64,000 bases of DNA from Bacteroidales bacterium (GCA_017538795.1 JAFYIE010000114.1:1-64000), one strand, 5' to 3'; shown: positions 16,412 through 25,148, numbered from the stretch's first letter. Translations and numbers: made by a program. Notes: a model not told the origin generated them from the sequence alone.

Positions 16412-17719
16412 TTATTGATAGTTAAGGATTTGAAGAATATTTTTCTTTGCGAAAAATGTCATTGATATGCCACGGGCGAGCATGAAGCTGAGGAAAGATA
16501 TCCAAAGACCGTGATTGCCGTAAATAGGCGTTAAAAAGTACCATGTCGGCAAGAAAATTATGATTGACGAGATAATCATTGTGTTGCGGATGGCTTTTGA
16601 GGCTGTTGCGCCAATGTAGATCCCGTCCCAAATGAATGCCGCGAACGTAATTATCGGAATCGACATCATATATATATAATAAGGTTGTATTTCGCTTATT
16701 ATGACAGGATGGTCGGAAATTAACTTTACGAAAGGAGTGGGGAAGATGGCGTAAAGAATGGCGAACGGCACGCTTATTATCGCTCCCCATTTGAAAAGGT
16801 GCATCACTACGCCTCGTAGGTTGTCGGAATCTTTTGCTCCGATGTATTTCCCGACGAGAGCTTCTCCTGCGTATGCAAAACCGTCGGTGAAATATGAGAA
16901 AATATAAAAGAATTGCAGGAGTATCATATTGATACTCAGGATATTATCCCCAAGTTTCGCTGATTGGTTGGTGAAAAACGCTATGGTGAAAACGAGGAGA
17001 ATACTTCTTATCATCAGGTCGGTGTTTACTTTAAAAAATCTTTTTATCTTACTGATATTCAATAAAATATGAATGTCGATTTTGATGAGATATTTTCTGT
17101 ATTTAGTGAAAAGAAAAATTATGGCGGTTATCAGTCCGCAATATTGCGCGATGACGGTGCCGAGAGCCACGCCGACCACATCTTGTTTCATCACCACGAC
17201 GAAGAAAATGCTGAAAACTATGTTTAACACGTTGATTATTATTGCGATAGTCATTGGAATCTTGGTATTTTGCATGCCGATAAACCATCCGTTTAGGCAA
17301 TAAAGCATCATGTTGGCCGGTGCTGCCCATATTCTTACGAAGAAATATGTGATCGCAAGGTTTTTCACGTCAATGCTGCCGTCGAGAATGGTGAAGCTGA
17401 GCTTCGCAATAGGATTTTGTATACACAATATTAATATAAACGCCGCGATTGCTATTGTTGTCGATCTGTACAGTGAGTAATTGATTTCTGTTGAATCGTT
17501 TGCGCCGTAAGATTGTGCCGTGAATCCTGTTGTTCCGGCGCGCAGAAAACTGAAAAACGAATAAAGCACGCTGAAAATCGTTCCTCCGAGGGCAATGGCT
17601 CCAATATAAATAGGAGAGCTGAGGTGTCCCATCAAAATCATATCGACCAGTCCCAGCAACGGAATAGTTATGTTGCTGATAATGTTGGGGATGGCTAATT
17701 TTAAGATAGAACGATTCAT
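16412..17719 (-). CDS. MATE family efflux transporter
   Basis: 435 residues with about 12 membrane helices in two halves, typical of MATE antiporters that export cationic drugs or metabolites in exchange for H+ or Na+. The start LAIPNIISNITIPLLGLVDMILMGHL is the family's first helix (P-x-x-x-x-x-x-x-x-V-D), and AGTTGFTAQSYGAND is the conserved loop after helix 2; FAYAGEALVGKYIGAKD is the equivalent in the second half. This layout is nearest to the DinF branch. Promoter box at 17736-17743. Confidence 0.92.
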   Translation of the reverse strand: MNRSILKLAIPNIISNITIPLLGLVDMILMGHLSSPIYIGAIALGGTIFSVLYSFFSFLRAGTTGFTAQSYGANDSTEINYSLYRSTTIAIAAFILILCIQNPIAKLSFTILDGSIDVKNLAITYFFVRIWAAPANMMLYCLNGWFIGMQNTKIPMTIAIIINVLNIVFSIFFVVVMKQDVVGVALGTVIAQYCGLITAIIFLFTKYRKYLIKIDIHILLNISKIKRFFKVNTDLMIRSILLVFTIAFFTNQSAKLGDNILSINMILLQFFYIFSYFTDGFAYAGEALVGKYIGAKDSDNLRGVVMHLFKWGAIISVPFAILYAIFPTPFVKLISDHPVIISEIQPYYIYMMSIPIITFAAFIWDGIYIGATASKAIRNTMIISSIIIFLPTWYFLTPIYGNHGLWISFLSFMLARGISMTFFAKKNILQILNYQ

Positions 17720-17735
17720 GTGAAAAAATTTTATG

Positions 17736-17743
17736 CAAAAATA
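17736..17743 (-). promoter_or_regulatory. -7 box (TATTTTTG) of the MATE/DUF2779 operon
   Basis: Reverse strand TATTTTTG, with TTG 20 nt upstream (17764-17766), 17 nt from the MATE ATG. Confidence 0.65.
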
Positions 17744-17802
17744 AAAATTATTGTGCTATGTATCAAATATTTTTGTAAATTTGCGCTGTTGAAAGCGAGG
17801 AA

Positions 17803-17839
17803 TGTGGAATGGTGTGGAGCGATTCCACAATTTTCCACA
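17803..17839. promoter_or_regulatory. Nested 37-bp dyad, probable enhancer (UAS) for a sigma-54 activator
   Basis: Four half-sites: TGTGGA at 17803 and 17813, TCCACA at 17824 and 17834. Each same-orientation pair is spaced about one helix turn (10 bp), and the inner and outer palindromes share one centre at 17821. The centre lies 106 bp upstream of the -24 GG of the sigma-54 promoter, a normal distance for NtrC-type activators. Confidence 0.7.
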
Positions 17840-17925
17840 GATTGAGACAAAGAAAACGAGAGTCGATGATTTTAATATCATTGATTATCAGAAAGTTAAC
17901 AGATTTTTTAAAAAAAATTACAGTT

Positions 17926-17941
17926 TGGCACGATTTTGGCA
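17926..17941 (+). promoter_or_regulatory. Sigma-54 (RpoN) promoter of the coiled-coil lipoprotein gene
   Basis: TGGCACGATTTTGGCA: GG at 17927-17928 and GC at 17939-17940 separated by exactly 10 nt, with the full TGGCACG -24 consensus. The expected start is near 17952, giving a leader of about 37 nt to the ATG at 17989. No TAnnTTTG box is present for this gene. Confidence 0.85.
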
Positions 17942-17988
17942 CCAAACATTATTCGTTAGCATAGACTAATTTAAAAATTATAACAAAA

Positions 17989-18840
17989 ATGAAAAAAGCA
18001 TTAACAGTTTTATCAGTCGCATTAGTAGCTCTTATGTTAAGCTCATGCGTTGAGAGTTCAAAGAAGTATCAGACTTTATTAGCAGAGAAAGAATCTCTCG
18101 CAGTTGAAACCCAGAATCTTGAAAATGAATTCAACTCAGCAATGGGTATTATCAATGAAGTCGAGAACAATCTCCAGGCAATTCGCGACGCTGAAGGTAT
18201 CCTTTTAGTTAAACAAGAAGGAAGCGAAAGAGATCAGATTATTTCTGAGATCATTCAAATCAAGGAAGTCATGGCTGCAAATCACGCACGTTTGGATTCA
18301 TTGAGCGATGCTTTGGCAAAAGCTAACAGAAACAATGCAAATCTCCGTGCTCAGATCAAGAAGCTCCAGGCTCAGCTTGCTGAAAAAGAAGAAATGATCG
18401 CTAGCCTCCAGGCTCAGATTGCAGAGAAAGATGGTCAGATTGCTAACTTAAACACACAGGTTTCTAACCTCAACGAAGACCTCAACAACGCAAACAACCA
18501 GATCAACGACCTCAACAGCCGCAACTTGGCTCAGGACACAGAGTTGAACATGGTTTATTACGTTTCAGGTACAAAGAAAGAATTGAAGAACCAGGGTGTC
18601 ATCCTCAACTCAAAGAACATCTTGAAGAGCGGTGTTCCTACAGAGGCATTCACAAAGGGTGACAAACGCGAACTCACTTCAATCACTTTCGACACAAAGA
18701 AAGCTGTCGTTCTTTCAAATCACCCAGCAGGTTCTTATAACCTCGTACCAGGTGCAGATAAGAAGACTGTGACATTAGAAATTACAGATCCAGATATGTT
18801 CTGGAACGTAACAAAATATTTGGTTGTTCTAACCAAGTAA
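17989..18840 (+). CDS. Coiled-coil lipoprotein under sigma-54 control
   Basis: 283 residues. The signal peptide MKKALTVLSVALVALMLSSC ends in a lipobox at Cys20. Residues about 28-60 and 95-185 are strong heptad coiled coil (for example LAEKEEMIASLQAQIAEKDG and LNTQVSNLNEDLNNANNQIN), followed by a compact C-terminal domain of about 95 residues rich in beta strands (LNMVYYVSGTKKELKNQGVI to TKYLVVLTK). This resembles envelope lipoproteins of Bacteroidota with an Lpp-like or OmpA-linker shape, but I recognise no defined family. Codon choice is biased as in well-expressed genes. It is a single-gene unit: sigma-54 promoter in front, terminator behind, then the NtrC-type regulator gene. Confidence 0.85.
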   Translation: MKKALTVLSVALVALMLSSCVESSKKYQTLLAEKESLAVETQNLENEFNSAMGIINEVENNLQAIRDAEGILLVKQEGSERDQIISEIIQIKEVMAANHARLDSLSDALAKANRNNANLRAQIKKLQAQLAEKEEMIASLQAQIAEKDGQIANLNTQVSNLNEDLNNANNQINDLNSRNLAQDTELNMVYYVSGTKKELKNQGVILNSKNILKSGVPTEAFTKGDKRELTSITFDTKKAVVLSNHPAGSYNLVPGADKKTVTLEITDPDMFWNVTKYLVVLTK

Positions 18841-18867
18841 TTTTTCTGCTCGTTTTCAATATTTACG

Positions 18868-18906
18868 GAAATCCGACATCGCCTGATGCCGGATTTCTAT
18901 TTTTTT
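18868..18906 (+). terminator. Terminator of the coiled-coil lipoprotein gene
   Basis: GAAATCCG (18868-18875) pairs with CGGATTTC (18890-18897), with an inner CATC/GATG stem and GCCT loop, followed by a T-rich run. Confidence 0.85.
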
Positions 18907-18940
18907 ATCCTCTTTTTGTCACGGATAAAAAGAAAATATT

Positions 18941-18948
18941 TATTTTTG
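18941..18948 (+). promoter_or_regulatory. -7 box (TATTTTTG) of the regulator-OPT-pepT operon
   Basis: TATTTTTG, 23 nt before the ATG at 18971; a TTG at 18916-18918 lies 22 nt upstream. The regulator is thus made from a primary-sigma promoter. Confidence 0.6.
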
Positions 18949-18970
18949 CAAAACGAGCAGATGTTTTATT

Positions 18971-20314
18971 ATGTCAAAAAAGATATTGATTGTAGATGAT
19001 GATGTGTCTTATGGCGTGATGCTGAGGACTTGGTTCCAGAAAAACAGCTGGGACGTCACGTTGGCGTCGAGTCTTGAGAAGGCACTTTCGGCAACAGGTT
19101 CAGTTAAGTTTGATTTAATACTTAGCGATTTGCGTCTTCCGGATGGTGACGGCATTATGTTCCTGACTTTTTTGCGCGAGAAGAAGGTGATGACACCTTT
19201 TATTATAATGACAGGCTATGCTGACGTACAGACTGCGGTCAATGCCATAAAACTCGGAGCATTCGACTATCTTAAAAAACCTATCATTCCTGAATTGTTA
19301 CAGCAGAAGATCGATCTGGCGCTAAGACAGGAGAAGGAGGATAAGAATGATGAGGAAGAGAAGAAGGATAAGATGGAGAAGAGAGTTACGACGATGGTGA
19401 AGGGTAAAAGTCCAGTCATTCAGCGTGTTTACACGCATGTGGCGCTGGTTGCGCCGACGAAGATGTCGGTTCTCGTTCTTGGAGAGAGTGGTACTGGTAA
19501 GGAATATATCGCCAGAATGATTCATGATCAAAGTGGACGCAAAGACAAGCCGTTTATTGCTGTTGACTGCGGAAGCCTCTCGATGGAATTGGCGCCTTCG
19601 GAGTTGTTTGGTCACAAAAAAGGCTCGTTCACCTCGGCAATAGCTGATAAAAAAGGAGTTTTTGAAGAGGCAAAAGGTGGCACTGTGTTTCTCGATGAGG
19701 TCGGGAACCTGCCGTATGAGGTGCAAAAGCAGCTTTTAAGAGCATTGCAGGAGCAGAAGGTAAGACCTGTAGGATCGGCTCAAGATATAGATGTGGATGT
19801 CAGAATAGTGGCGGCTACAAATGAAGACCTTGAAAATGCAATAGAAGAAGGCCGGTTTCGTCAGGATTTGTATCATAGAATCAATGAGTTTTCGATAGAA
19901 GTGCCGCCGTTGCGCGACAGATTGGACGATTTGGAAGAGTTTGCGTATCATTTCCTTGGGCAGGCAAACGAAGAACTGGGCAAAGATGTGAAACATATTT
20001 CCGCGGATGCGATTGATATGCTAAAACAACATCGTTGGGATGGAAATCTTCGTGAATTGAGAAATGTTATACGTCGCGCCACATTATTTGCTGAAAATCA
20101 AGAGATTAGTGTGGAAAACCTGCCTGTTTTGGCAAATAGGATGAAGAAAACTCAAGAAAACGACGATTTCGCTTTGCAGCCAGGTGATGAGAAGGAACAG
20201 ATTATCGCTGTTTTGAGAAAGGCGAGAGGCAACAAAACAATTGCGGCAAAGTTGTTGCAAATAGATAGGAAAACATTGTATAATAAAATGCATTTATACG
20301 GAATAGAATTGTAA
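18971..20314 (+). CDS. NtrC-family sigma-54-dependent response regulator
   Basis: 447 residues in three domains. Receiver: residues 1-120 with acidic pocket DDD (9-11), phosphorylation site Asp53 (LILSDLRLPDG) and Lys103. A charged linker (about 121-137) follows. AAA+ domain: Walker A GESGTGKE (171-178), sigma-54 contact loop GSFTSA (218-223), Walker B GGTVFLDEV (236-244), and VPPLRDR sensor region near 311. The Fis-type helix-turn-helix is at the C-terminus (RGNKTIAAKLLQIDRKTLYN). The contact loop differs from the usual GAFTGA but keeps Phe-Thr. No partner kinase is adjacent. It likely acts at the dyad/sigma-54 promoter 1 kb upstream. Confidence 0.93.
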   Translation: MSKKILIVDDDVSYGVMLRTWFQKNSWDVTLASSLEKALSATGSVKFDLILSDLRLPDGDGIMFLTFLREKKVMTPFIIMTGYADVQTAVNAIKLGAFDYLKKPIIPELLQQKIDLALRQEKEDKNDEEEKKDKMEKRVTTMVKGKSPVIQRVYTHVALVAPTKMSVLVLGESGTGKEYIARMIHDQSGRKDKPFIAVDCGSLSMELAPSELFGHKKGSFTSAIADKKGVFEEAKGGTVFLDEVGNLPYEVQKQLLRALQEQKVRPVGSAQDIDVDVRIVAATNEDLENAIEEGRFRQDLYHRINEFSIEVPPLRDRLDDLEEFAYHFLGQANEELGKDVKHISADAIDMLKQHRWDGNLRELRNVIRRATLFAENQEISVENLPVLANRMKKTQENDDFALQPGDEKEQIIAVLRKARGNKTIAAKLLQIDRKTLYNKMHLYGIEL

Positions 20315-20329
20315 ATCAATAAATTAGCT

Positions 20330-22336
20330 ATGGAAGAAAACGAAAAACTCGGATTGCCTGAAAACGCTCAACGAGAGCTTAAGCCAGGCGAGGTTTATGA
20401 ACCAATTTTGTCGCCAAATAAAAAATATAGTGAAATCACGGTGTGGTCGGTAGTTGTCGGCTTGCTGATGACTATATTGTTTTCGGCTGCGGCAGCTTAT
20501 CTCGGATTGAAGGTGGGACAGGTGTTTGAGGCGGCTATTCCTATTGCTATCATCGCGATTGGACTTTCGGGTGTGGCGAAGAAAAACGATGCTTTGTCGC
20601 AAAATGTCATCATACAGTCGATTGGCGGATGCTCTGGCGGTGTGGTCGCTGGTGCAATCTTCACCTTGCCTGCGCTTTATATCCTTCAAGGCAGAGGCTA
20701 TGACATTGAAATCAACTATATGCAAGTGTTTCTGAGCTCGTTACTCGGCGGCGTGTTGGGAATCCTGTTCTTGATACCTTTCAGGAAATATTTTGTGAAG
20801 GAACAACACGGCAAATTCCCGTTCCCGGAGGCGACTGCAACCACTCAGGTTCTTGTGAGCGGACAGAAGAAAGGCAAAGACTCGCTGCTTCTTGTGATAA
20901 GCGGTTTGATTGGCGGTCTCTATGATTTTATCATCTCCACTTTCGGATGGTGGTCGGAGACGGTGACAACGAAAGTCGTCGGATGGGGCGCTGCTATGGC
21001 AGATAAAGTCAAGCTGATGTTCAAGGTGAACGTTGGCGCGGCGGTGCTTGGTCTCGGTTACATCATCGGCTTGAAATATGCTTTCATCATTTGCTGCGGC
21101 TCAATGTTGGTGTGGTTTATCATCATCCCGGGCATGAATCTCGTCTGGGGCAACGATATCATCGATATGATGAACGCCGGAATCAGCATGAGAATAGGTG
21201 AGATGTCGCCGGAGATGATTTTCACGAGTTACGCACGTCATATTGGCATCGGCGGTATCGCTATGGCAGGTGTGATAAGCATCATCAGGTCGTGGGGCGT
21301 GATAAAATCGTCGGTTGGACTTGCCGTAAACGAGTTTAAGGGTAAGAAATCAGCTGAAGGCGAGACGGAACGCACGCAGAGAGATCTCTCGATGAAGTTT
21401 ATCGTCATCGGAATCGTGGCGATTCTGCTTCTGACATTTGTCTTCTTCCGTTTCGGCGTGGTCGGTAACTTTGGACATGCCGCAATAGGTATTTTAGTCG
21501 TTGCTGTTATCGCGTTCCTGTTTACGACAGTGGCAGCAAACGCTATCGCTATCGTTGGCTCTAACCCGGTTAGCGGCATGACGTTGATGACTTTGATTTT
21601 CGCTTCTTTGGTGATGGTCGCTGCGGGTTTGAGTGGAGCTGCAGGAATGACTGCCGCATTGATAATTGGCGGCGTCGTGTGCACGGCTCTCGCTGTGGCG
21701 GGTGCTTTCATCACTGATTTAAAAGTCGGATATTGGATTGGAACTACGCCAAAGAACCAGGAAATATGGAAGTTCGTGGGCGTTGCGGTGGCTTCAGCGA
21801 CAGTCGCGGGCGTTATCATGATTTTGAACAAGGCATACGGCTTCACCGGTGAGGGCGCACTCGTCGCGCCACAGGCAAATGCTATGTCGGCTGTTATCGA
21901 GCCGATGATGTCGGGAGGTAACGCGCCTTGGTTGCTTTACGGCATCGGTGCAACTATAGCGTTGATTCTCACGTTCATAAAAGTCCCGGCATTGCCGTTC
22001 GCTCTCGGTATGTTCATCCCGATAGACCTGAACATCCCGCTTTTGATTGGCGGCGCTATTTCATGGTATGTCTCATCACGCAGCAAGGACGAAAAAGTCA
22101 ACAAATCACGTTACGACAGAGGTACTCTCATCGCTTCAGGTTTCATTGCTGGTGGCGCTTTGATGGGTGTTGTGAGCGCAATCTTGAAGTTCGCTAACGT
22201 CGATTTAGTTGCAAGAATGGGCGACGGCTCGCTCTTTGCCTCGACACCGTTGGCGGCTTTGATAGCTCTGATGATGTACATCACAATCATTGCTTACGTG
22301 ATTTGGGATTCAAAACGTGCAAAAGTTGAAGAATAA
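20330..22336 (+). CDS. OPT family oligopeptide transporter
   Basis: 668 residues and about 15 membrane helices. The start EITVWSVVVGLLMTILFSAA with AYLGLKVGQVFEAAIPIAI is the classic OPT family opening, and FPFPEATATTQVL is another conserved piece. OPT proteins import small peptides (some members import metal chelates) with protons. It lies 15 nt after the NtrC-type regulator and 16 nt before peptidase T, which argues for peptide uptake followed by cleavage. Substrate range is unknown. Confidence 0.94.
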   Translation: MEENEKLGLPENAQRELKPGEVYEPILSPNKKYSEITVWSVVVGLLMTILFSAAAAYLGLKVGQVFEAAIPIAIIAIGLSGVAKKNDALSQNVIIQSIGGCSGGVVAGAIFTLPALYILQGRGYDIEINYMQVFLSSLLGGVLGILFLIPFRKYFVKEQHGKFPFPEATATTQVLVSGQKKGKDSLLLVISGLIGGLYDFIISTFGWWSETVTTKVVGWGAAMADKVKLMFKVNVGAAVLGLGYIIGLKYAFIICCGSMLVWFIIIPGMNLVWGNDIIDMMNAGISMRIGEMSPEMIFTSYARHIGIGGIAMAGVISIIRSWGVIKSSVGLAVNEFKGKKSAEGETERTQRDLSMKFIVIGIVAILLLTFVFFRFGVVGNFGHAAIGILVVAVIAFLFTTVAANAIAIVGSNPVSGMTLMTLIFASLVMVAAGLSGAAGMTAALIIGGVVCTALAVAGAFITDLKVGYWIGTTPKNQEIWKFVGVAVASATVAGVIMILNKAYGFTGEGALVAPQANAMSAVIEPMMSGGNAPWLLYGIGATIALILTFIKVPALPFALGMFIPIDLNIPLLIGGAISWYVSSRSKDEKVNKSRYDRGTLIASGFIAGGALMGVVSAILKFANVDLVARMGDGSLFASTPLAALIALMMYITIIAYVIWDSKRAKVEE

Positions 22337-22352
22337 TTAAATAAGGTATAAA

Positions 22353-23570
22353 ATGGAAAAGTTATTAGATAAATTCTTACGTTACGTCTCTGTTGAGACT
22401 ACGTCGGATCCTGAGTCGGAGACGCAGCCGAGCTCAATGCGTCAGTTCGACCTTTTGAAAATGTTGCAGAAAGAGCTTCAGAACATGGGCATCAAGGCTG
22501 ATTTGGATGAATTTGGCTATGTCATGGCTACGATTCCTTCGAACACAGACAAGGAAATTCCTGCTATTGGGTTCATCGCTCATGTCGATACGTCGCCAGA
22601 CGCCTCAGGTAAGGATATCAAGCCGCAAATTATTGAAAATTACGGTGGAGGCGACATTTTGCTTAACGCGGAGAAAGAACTTTATCTGAAAGTTTCAGAA
22701 TTTCCTGAGATGCAGCAATACATTGGCAAAACGATGATTACCACCGACGGCACAACTTTGCTTGGCGCTGACGACAAAGGCGGCGTGGCGGCTATCATGT
22801 ATGCGGCACAATATATGATGGAACATCCTGAGTTCAAGCACGGTGAGATCAAGATTGGCTTCACTCCTGATGAGGAGATCGGTCGTGGTGTGGCGAAGTT
22901 CGATGTCAAGAAGTTTGGCGCTAAATATGCTTATACCATCGACGGAGGCGAGATTGGCGAATTGGAATACGAGAACTTCAACGCCGCTGCTGCTAAGATT
23001 CACATTCAGGGTAGTAACATACATCCTGGTTATGGAAAAGACAAGATGGTCAATTCGATGCTTATAGCGATGGAGTTGAACGGAATGCTTCCGGTGGAGC
23101 AGAGACCGGCATACACGCAAGGTTATGAAGGATTCTTCCATCTCACTGATATCACCGGAACGGTGGAGGAGACGAATATGGGCTACATTATCCGTGACCA
23201 CGACAGAGCTAAATTTGAGGCGAAAAAAGAGTTAATCACGGCTATTGTCGATTTTTTGAACAAGAAATACGGCAATGTTGTGACTTTGGAGCTGAAACAT
23301 CAGTATTACAACATGCGCCAAGAGGTTGAGCCTCATTACTTTATTGTTGAAAAAGCCATCAAAGCCATTGAGATGGCGGGCATCAAACCTAAAGTGCAGC
23401 CTATTCGTGGCGGTACTGACGGCGCAAATCTTAGTTTCATGGGCTTACCTTGTCCGAACATCTTCGCTGGAGGCCATAATTTCCACGGAAAATGGGAGTA
23501 TGTGCCGCTTGAAAGCATGGAAAAGGCTTCAGAAGTGATTTTGAATATAATAAAATTGTTTGCGGAATAA
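22353..23570 (+). CDS. pepT: Peptidase T (tripeptidase)
   Basis: A cytoplasmic M20B zinc aminotripeptidase of 405 residues that removes the N-terminal residue of tripeptides. Metal ligands are visible: FIAHVDTSPDASG (His, Asp), LGADDKGG, FTPDEEIGRG and the C-terminal GGHNFHGKWEYVP. RGGTDGANLSFMGLPCPN is the conserved substrate region. It is last in the regulator-OPT-pepT run. Its TAA stop is directly followed by the trmH stop on the other strand. Confidence 0.96.
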   Translation: MEKLLDKFLRYVSVETTSDPESETQPSSMRQFDLLKMLQKELQNMGIKADLDEFGYVMATIPSNTDKEIPAIGFIAHVDTSPDASGKDIKPQIIENYGGGDILLNAEKELYLKVSEFPEMQQYIGKTMITTDGTTLLGADDKGGVAAIMYAAQYMMEHPEFKHGEIKIGFTPDEEIGRGVAKFDVKKFGAKYAYTIDGGEIGELEYENFNAAAAKIHIQGSNIHPGYGKDKMVNSMLIAMELNGMLPVEQRPAYTQGYEGFFHLTDITGTVEETNMGYIIRDHDRAKFEAKKELITAIVDFLNKKYGNVVTLELKHQYYNMRQEVEPHYFIVEKAIKAIEMAGIKPKVQPIRGGTDGANLSFMGLPCPNIFAGGHNFHGKWEYVPLESMEKASEVILNIIKLFAE

Positions 23571-24257
23571 TTATTTGAATTCCGGATATAATTCGTAAAA
23601 TTTGTTCTCGAAGGTACGGACCCGATTCAATGATTTTCGGGTCCAATCGAGACGAATCTCCTGTTTTTCTTCTTCTGTAAGATGCCAGTTGACGTCGCTC
23701 TTGTGCAGACGTTGAGTCAGCGTGTACATCAGCAAAGCCGCTGAAACGCTGATATTGAAGCTCTCGGTGAAGCCGTGCATCGGGATTTGGACGTACATGT
23801 CGGAGTGCTCAAGGGCGTAGTCTGTTAAGCCGGTTTTTTCGGTGCCGAATACAACAGCTATTGGCTGGTCGAGTGGGAGAGTGTCGGGAGTGTAGTCGTT
23901 CTGGTGAGGACATGTCGCCACAATCTTATAACCTTTGCTATGGAGATAGTCGAAAGCCTCGGGAGTGTTGAACTCGTTGACGTTGTATTTGTGCAGATCG
24001 AGCCATTTGGTGCTGCCGACGACGATGTCAGGGTTGATGTCGTAGACCCATTTGTTTTCGATGATGTGAATATCCTGCACTCCAGTAAGGTCGCAGCTTC
24101 TCAGCACTGCGCTCGCGTTGTGCGACTGATAGATATCTTCAAGCACAATTGTAATGTGGCGAGTGCGGTATTGAAGCACTTCTTCGAACCGTTGTTTTCT
24201 TTCTTCGGTGATGAAACCAGAAAGAAATTCATATAATTTTTGTTCTTTTGCGTTCAA
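23571..24257 (-). CDS. trmH: tRNA (guanosine-2'-O-)-methyltransferase, TrmH-like
   Basis: A 228-residue SPOUT methyltransferase expected to make Gm18 in the tRNA D loop. NASAVLRSCDLTGVQDIHII holds motif 1 with the conserved Arg, VVFGTEKTGLT is motif 2 and IPMHGFTESFNISVSAALL is motif 3 of the knotted SAM site. N- and C-terminal extensions match TrmH and not the rRNA enzyme RlmB. The ATG at 24257 fits the alignment. It is a single gene, abutting pepT stop to stop. Confidence 0.9.
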   Translation of the reverse strand: MNAKEQKLYEFLSGFITEERKQRFEEVLQYRTRHITIVLEDIYQSHNASAVLRSCDLTGVQDIHIIENKWVYDINPDIVVGSTKWLDLHKYNVNEFNTPEAFDYLHSKGYKIVATCPHQNDYTPDTLPLDQPIAVVFGTEKTGLTDYALEHSDMYVQIPMHGFTESFNISVSAALLMYTLTQRLHKSDVNWHLTEEEKQEIRLDWTRKSLNRVRTFENKFYELYPEFK

Positions 24258-24301
24258 AATGAATGAGTTATGTTTTTAAAACTATATCTTTAAAATTTTT
24301 A

Positions 24302-24309
24302 CAAATATA
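24302..24309 (-). promoter_or_regulatory. -7 box (TATATTTG) of trmH
   Basis: Reverse strand TATATTTG, 45 nt from the trmH ATG. Confidence 0.5.
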
Positions 24310-24344
24310 TTGAATTTTTTGTTCGGACATAAAGAAAAAAAGCG

Positions 24345-24352
24345 TATTTTTG
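24345..24352 (+). promoter_or_regulatory. -7 box (TATTTTTG) of the YfgM-like gene
   Basis: TATTTTTG, 27 nt before the ATG at 24379. It lies inside the longer open frame from 24310, which supports the later start. Confidence 0.6.
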
Positions 24353-24378
24353 CAGTTCGAAAAATTGTATTTGATATT

Positions 24379-25071
24379 ATGGCAAAAGAAAACGTACAGA
24401 AAGACGAAGAACGTCTTGAACAGATTGAGTCAACATTAGGTAAGACAGAAATGTTTATCGAAGCGCATCAGAAGACTATTATGATTGTTGTTACAGCCAT
24501 CATAGTTGTTGTTCTTGCTATCTTCGGTGTTAAGAAATTCGTTATGGAACCTCGTGAGGCAGCGGCTCAGAAAGCTATTTTCCATGCAGAGCAGCTTTTT
24601 GAAAACAATGATTATGCAACAGCTCTCAATGGTGACGGCGTAAATGCAGGTTTCATGGATGTCATTAATGAATATGGTGGAACAAAGACAGGTAACCTTG
24701 CAAGATATTATGCAGGTATCTGCTATCTTAACACAGGTGACTTCACTAACGCTATCAAATATCTCGGTGAATATAAAGGAAAAGATCAGATTGTGAAGCC
24801 TTTGGCAAAGGGAGCCATGGGTGACGCTTATCTTGAGATTAACAACGCAGCAGAAGCAGCAAAATGCTATGAAAATGCCGCTTTGGAGTCAGAGAACACA
24901 TTCACAAGCCCTATGTTCCTCATGAAGGCCGGTCTCGCTTACGAAATGGTTGAGAACTACGAGAAGGCACTTGAGATGTACAAGATTATCAAGGCTGAAT
25001 ATCCGAGCAGCAACGAAGGCTTCAGCATTGAAAAATACATTGCTTACGTAGAGGCGAAATTAGCGAAATAA
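24379..25071 (+). CDS. YfgM-like membrane-anchored TPR protein
   Basis: 230 residues: a short charged cytoplasmic N-terminus, one membrane helix (TIMIVVTAIIVVVLAIFGVK, about residues 37-56), then a periplasmic TPR-like part (YYAGICYLNTGDFTNAIKYL; AKGAMGDAYLEINNAAEAAK; AYEMVENYEKALEMYKIIKA). Topology and length resemble YfgM, a SecYEG-associated chaperone helper, but sequence identity is not obvious. MAKENV at 24379 is chosen over 24310 because the promoter box lies between them. A terminator follows, so it is a single-gene unit. Confidence 0.85.
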   Translation: MAKENVQKDEERLEQIESTLGKTEMFIEAHQKTIMIVVTAIIVVVLAIFGVKKFVMEPREAAAQKAIFHAEQLFENNDYATALNGDGVNAGFMDVINEYGGTKTGNLARYYAGICYLNTGDFTNAIKYLGEYKGKDQIVKPLAKGAMGDAYLEINNAAEAAKCYENAALESENTFTSPMFLMKAGLAYEMVENYEKALEMYKIIKAEYPSSNEGFSIEKYIAYVEAKLAK

Positions 25072-25099
25072 GGTTATATTTAAGATTAAGAAGTAAAGG

Positions 25100-25128
25100 T
25101 GCCTGATTCTGGTGAGTCAGGCATTTTT
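25100..25128 (+). terminator. Terminator of the YfgM-like gene
   Basis: TGCCTGA (25100-25106) pairs with TCAGGCA (25117-25123), then TTTTT; about 28 nt after the stop and before fmt. Confidence 0.85.
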
Positions 25129-25148
25129 AATAAATAAACATATAGACT

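Noticed and set aside
21238..21846. 202-codon open frame antisense to the OPT transporter gene
   Set aside because: It is a shadow frame of a membrane protein; Ala/Thr/Pro-rich translation and no promoter or partner.
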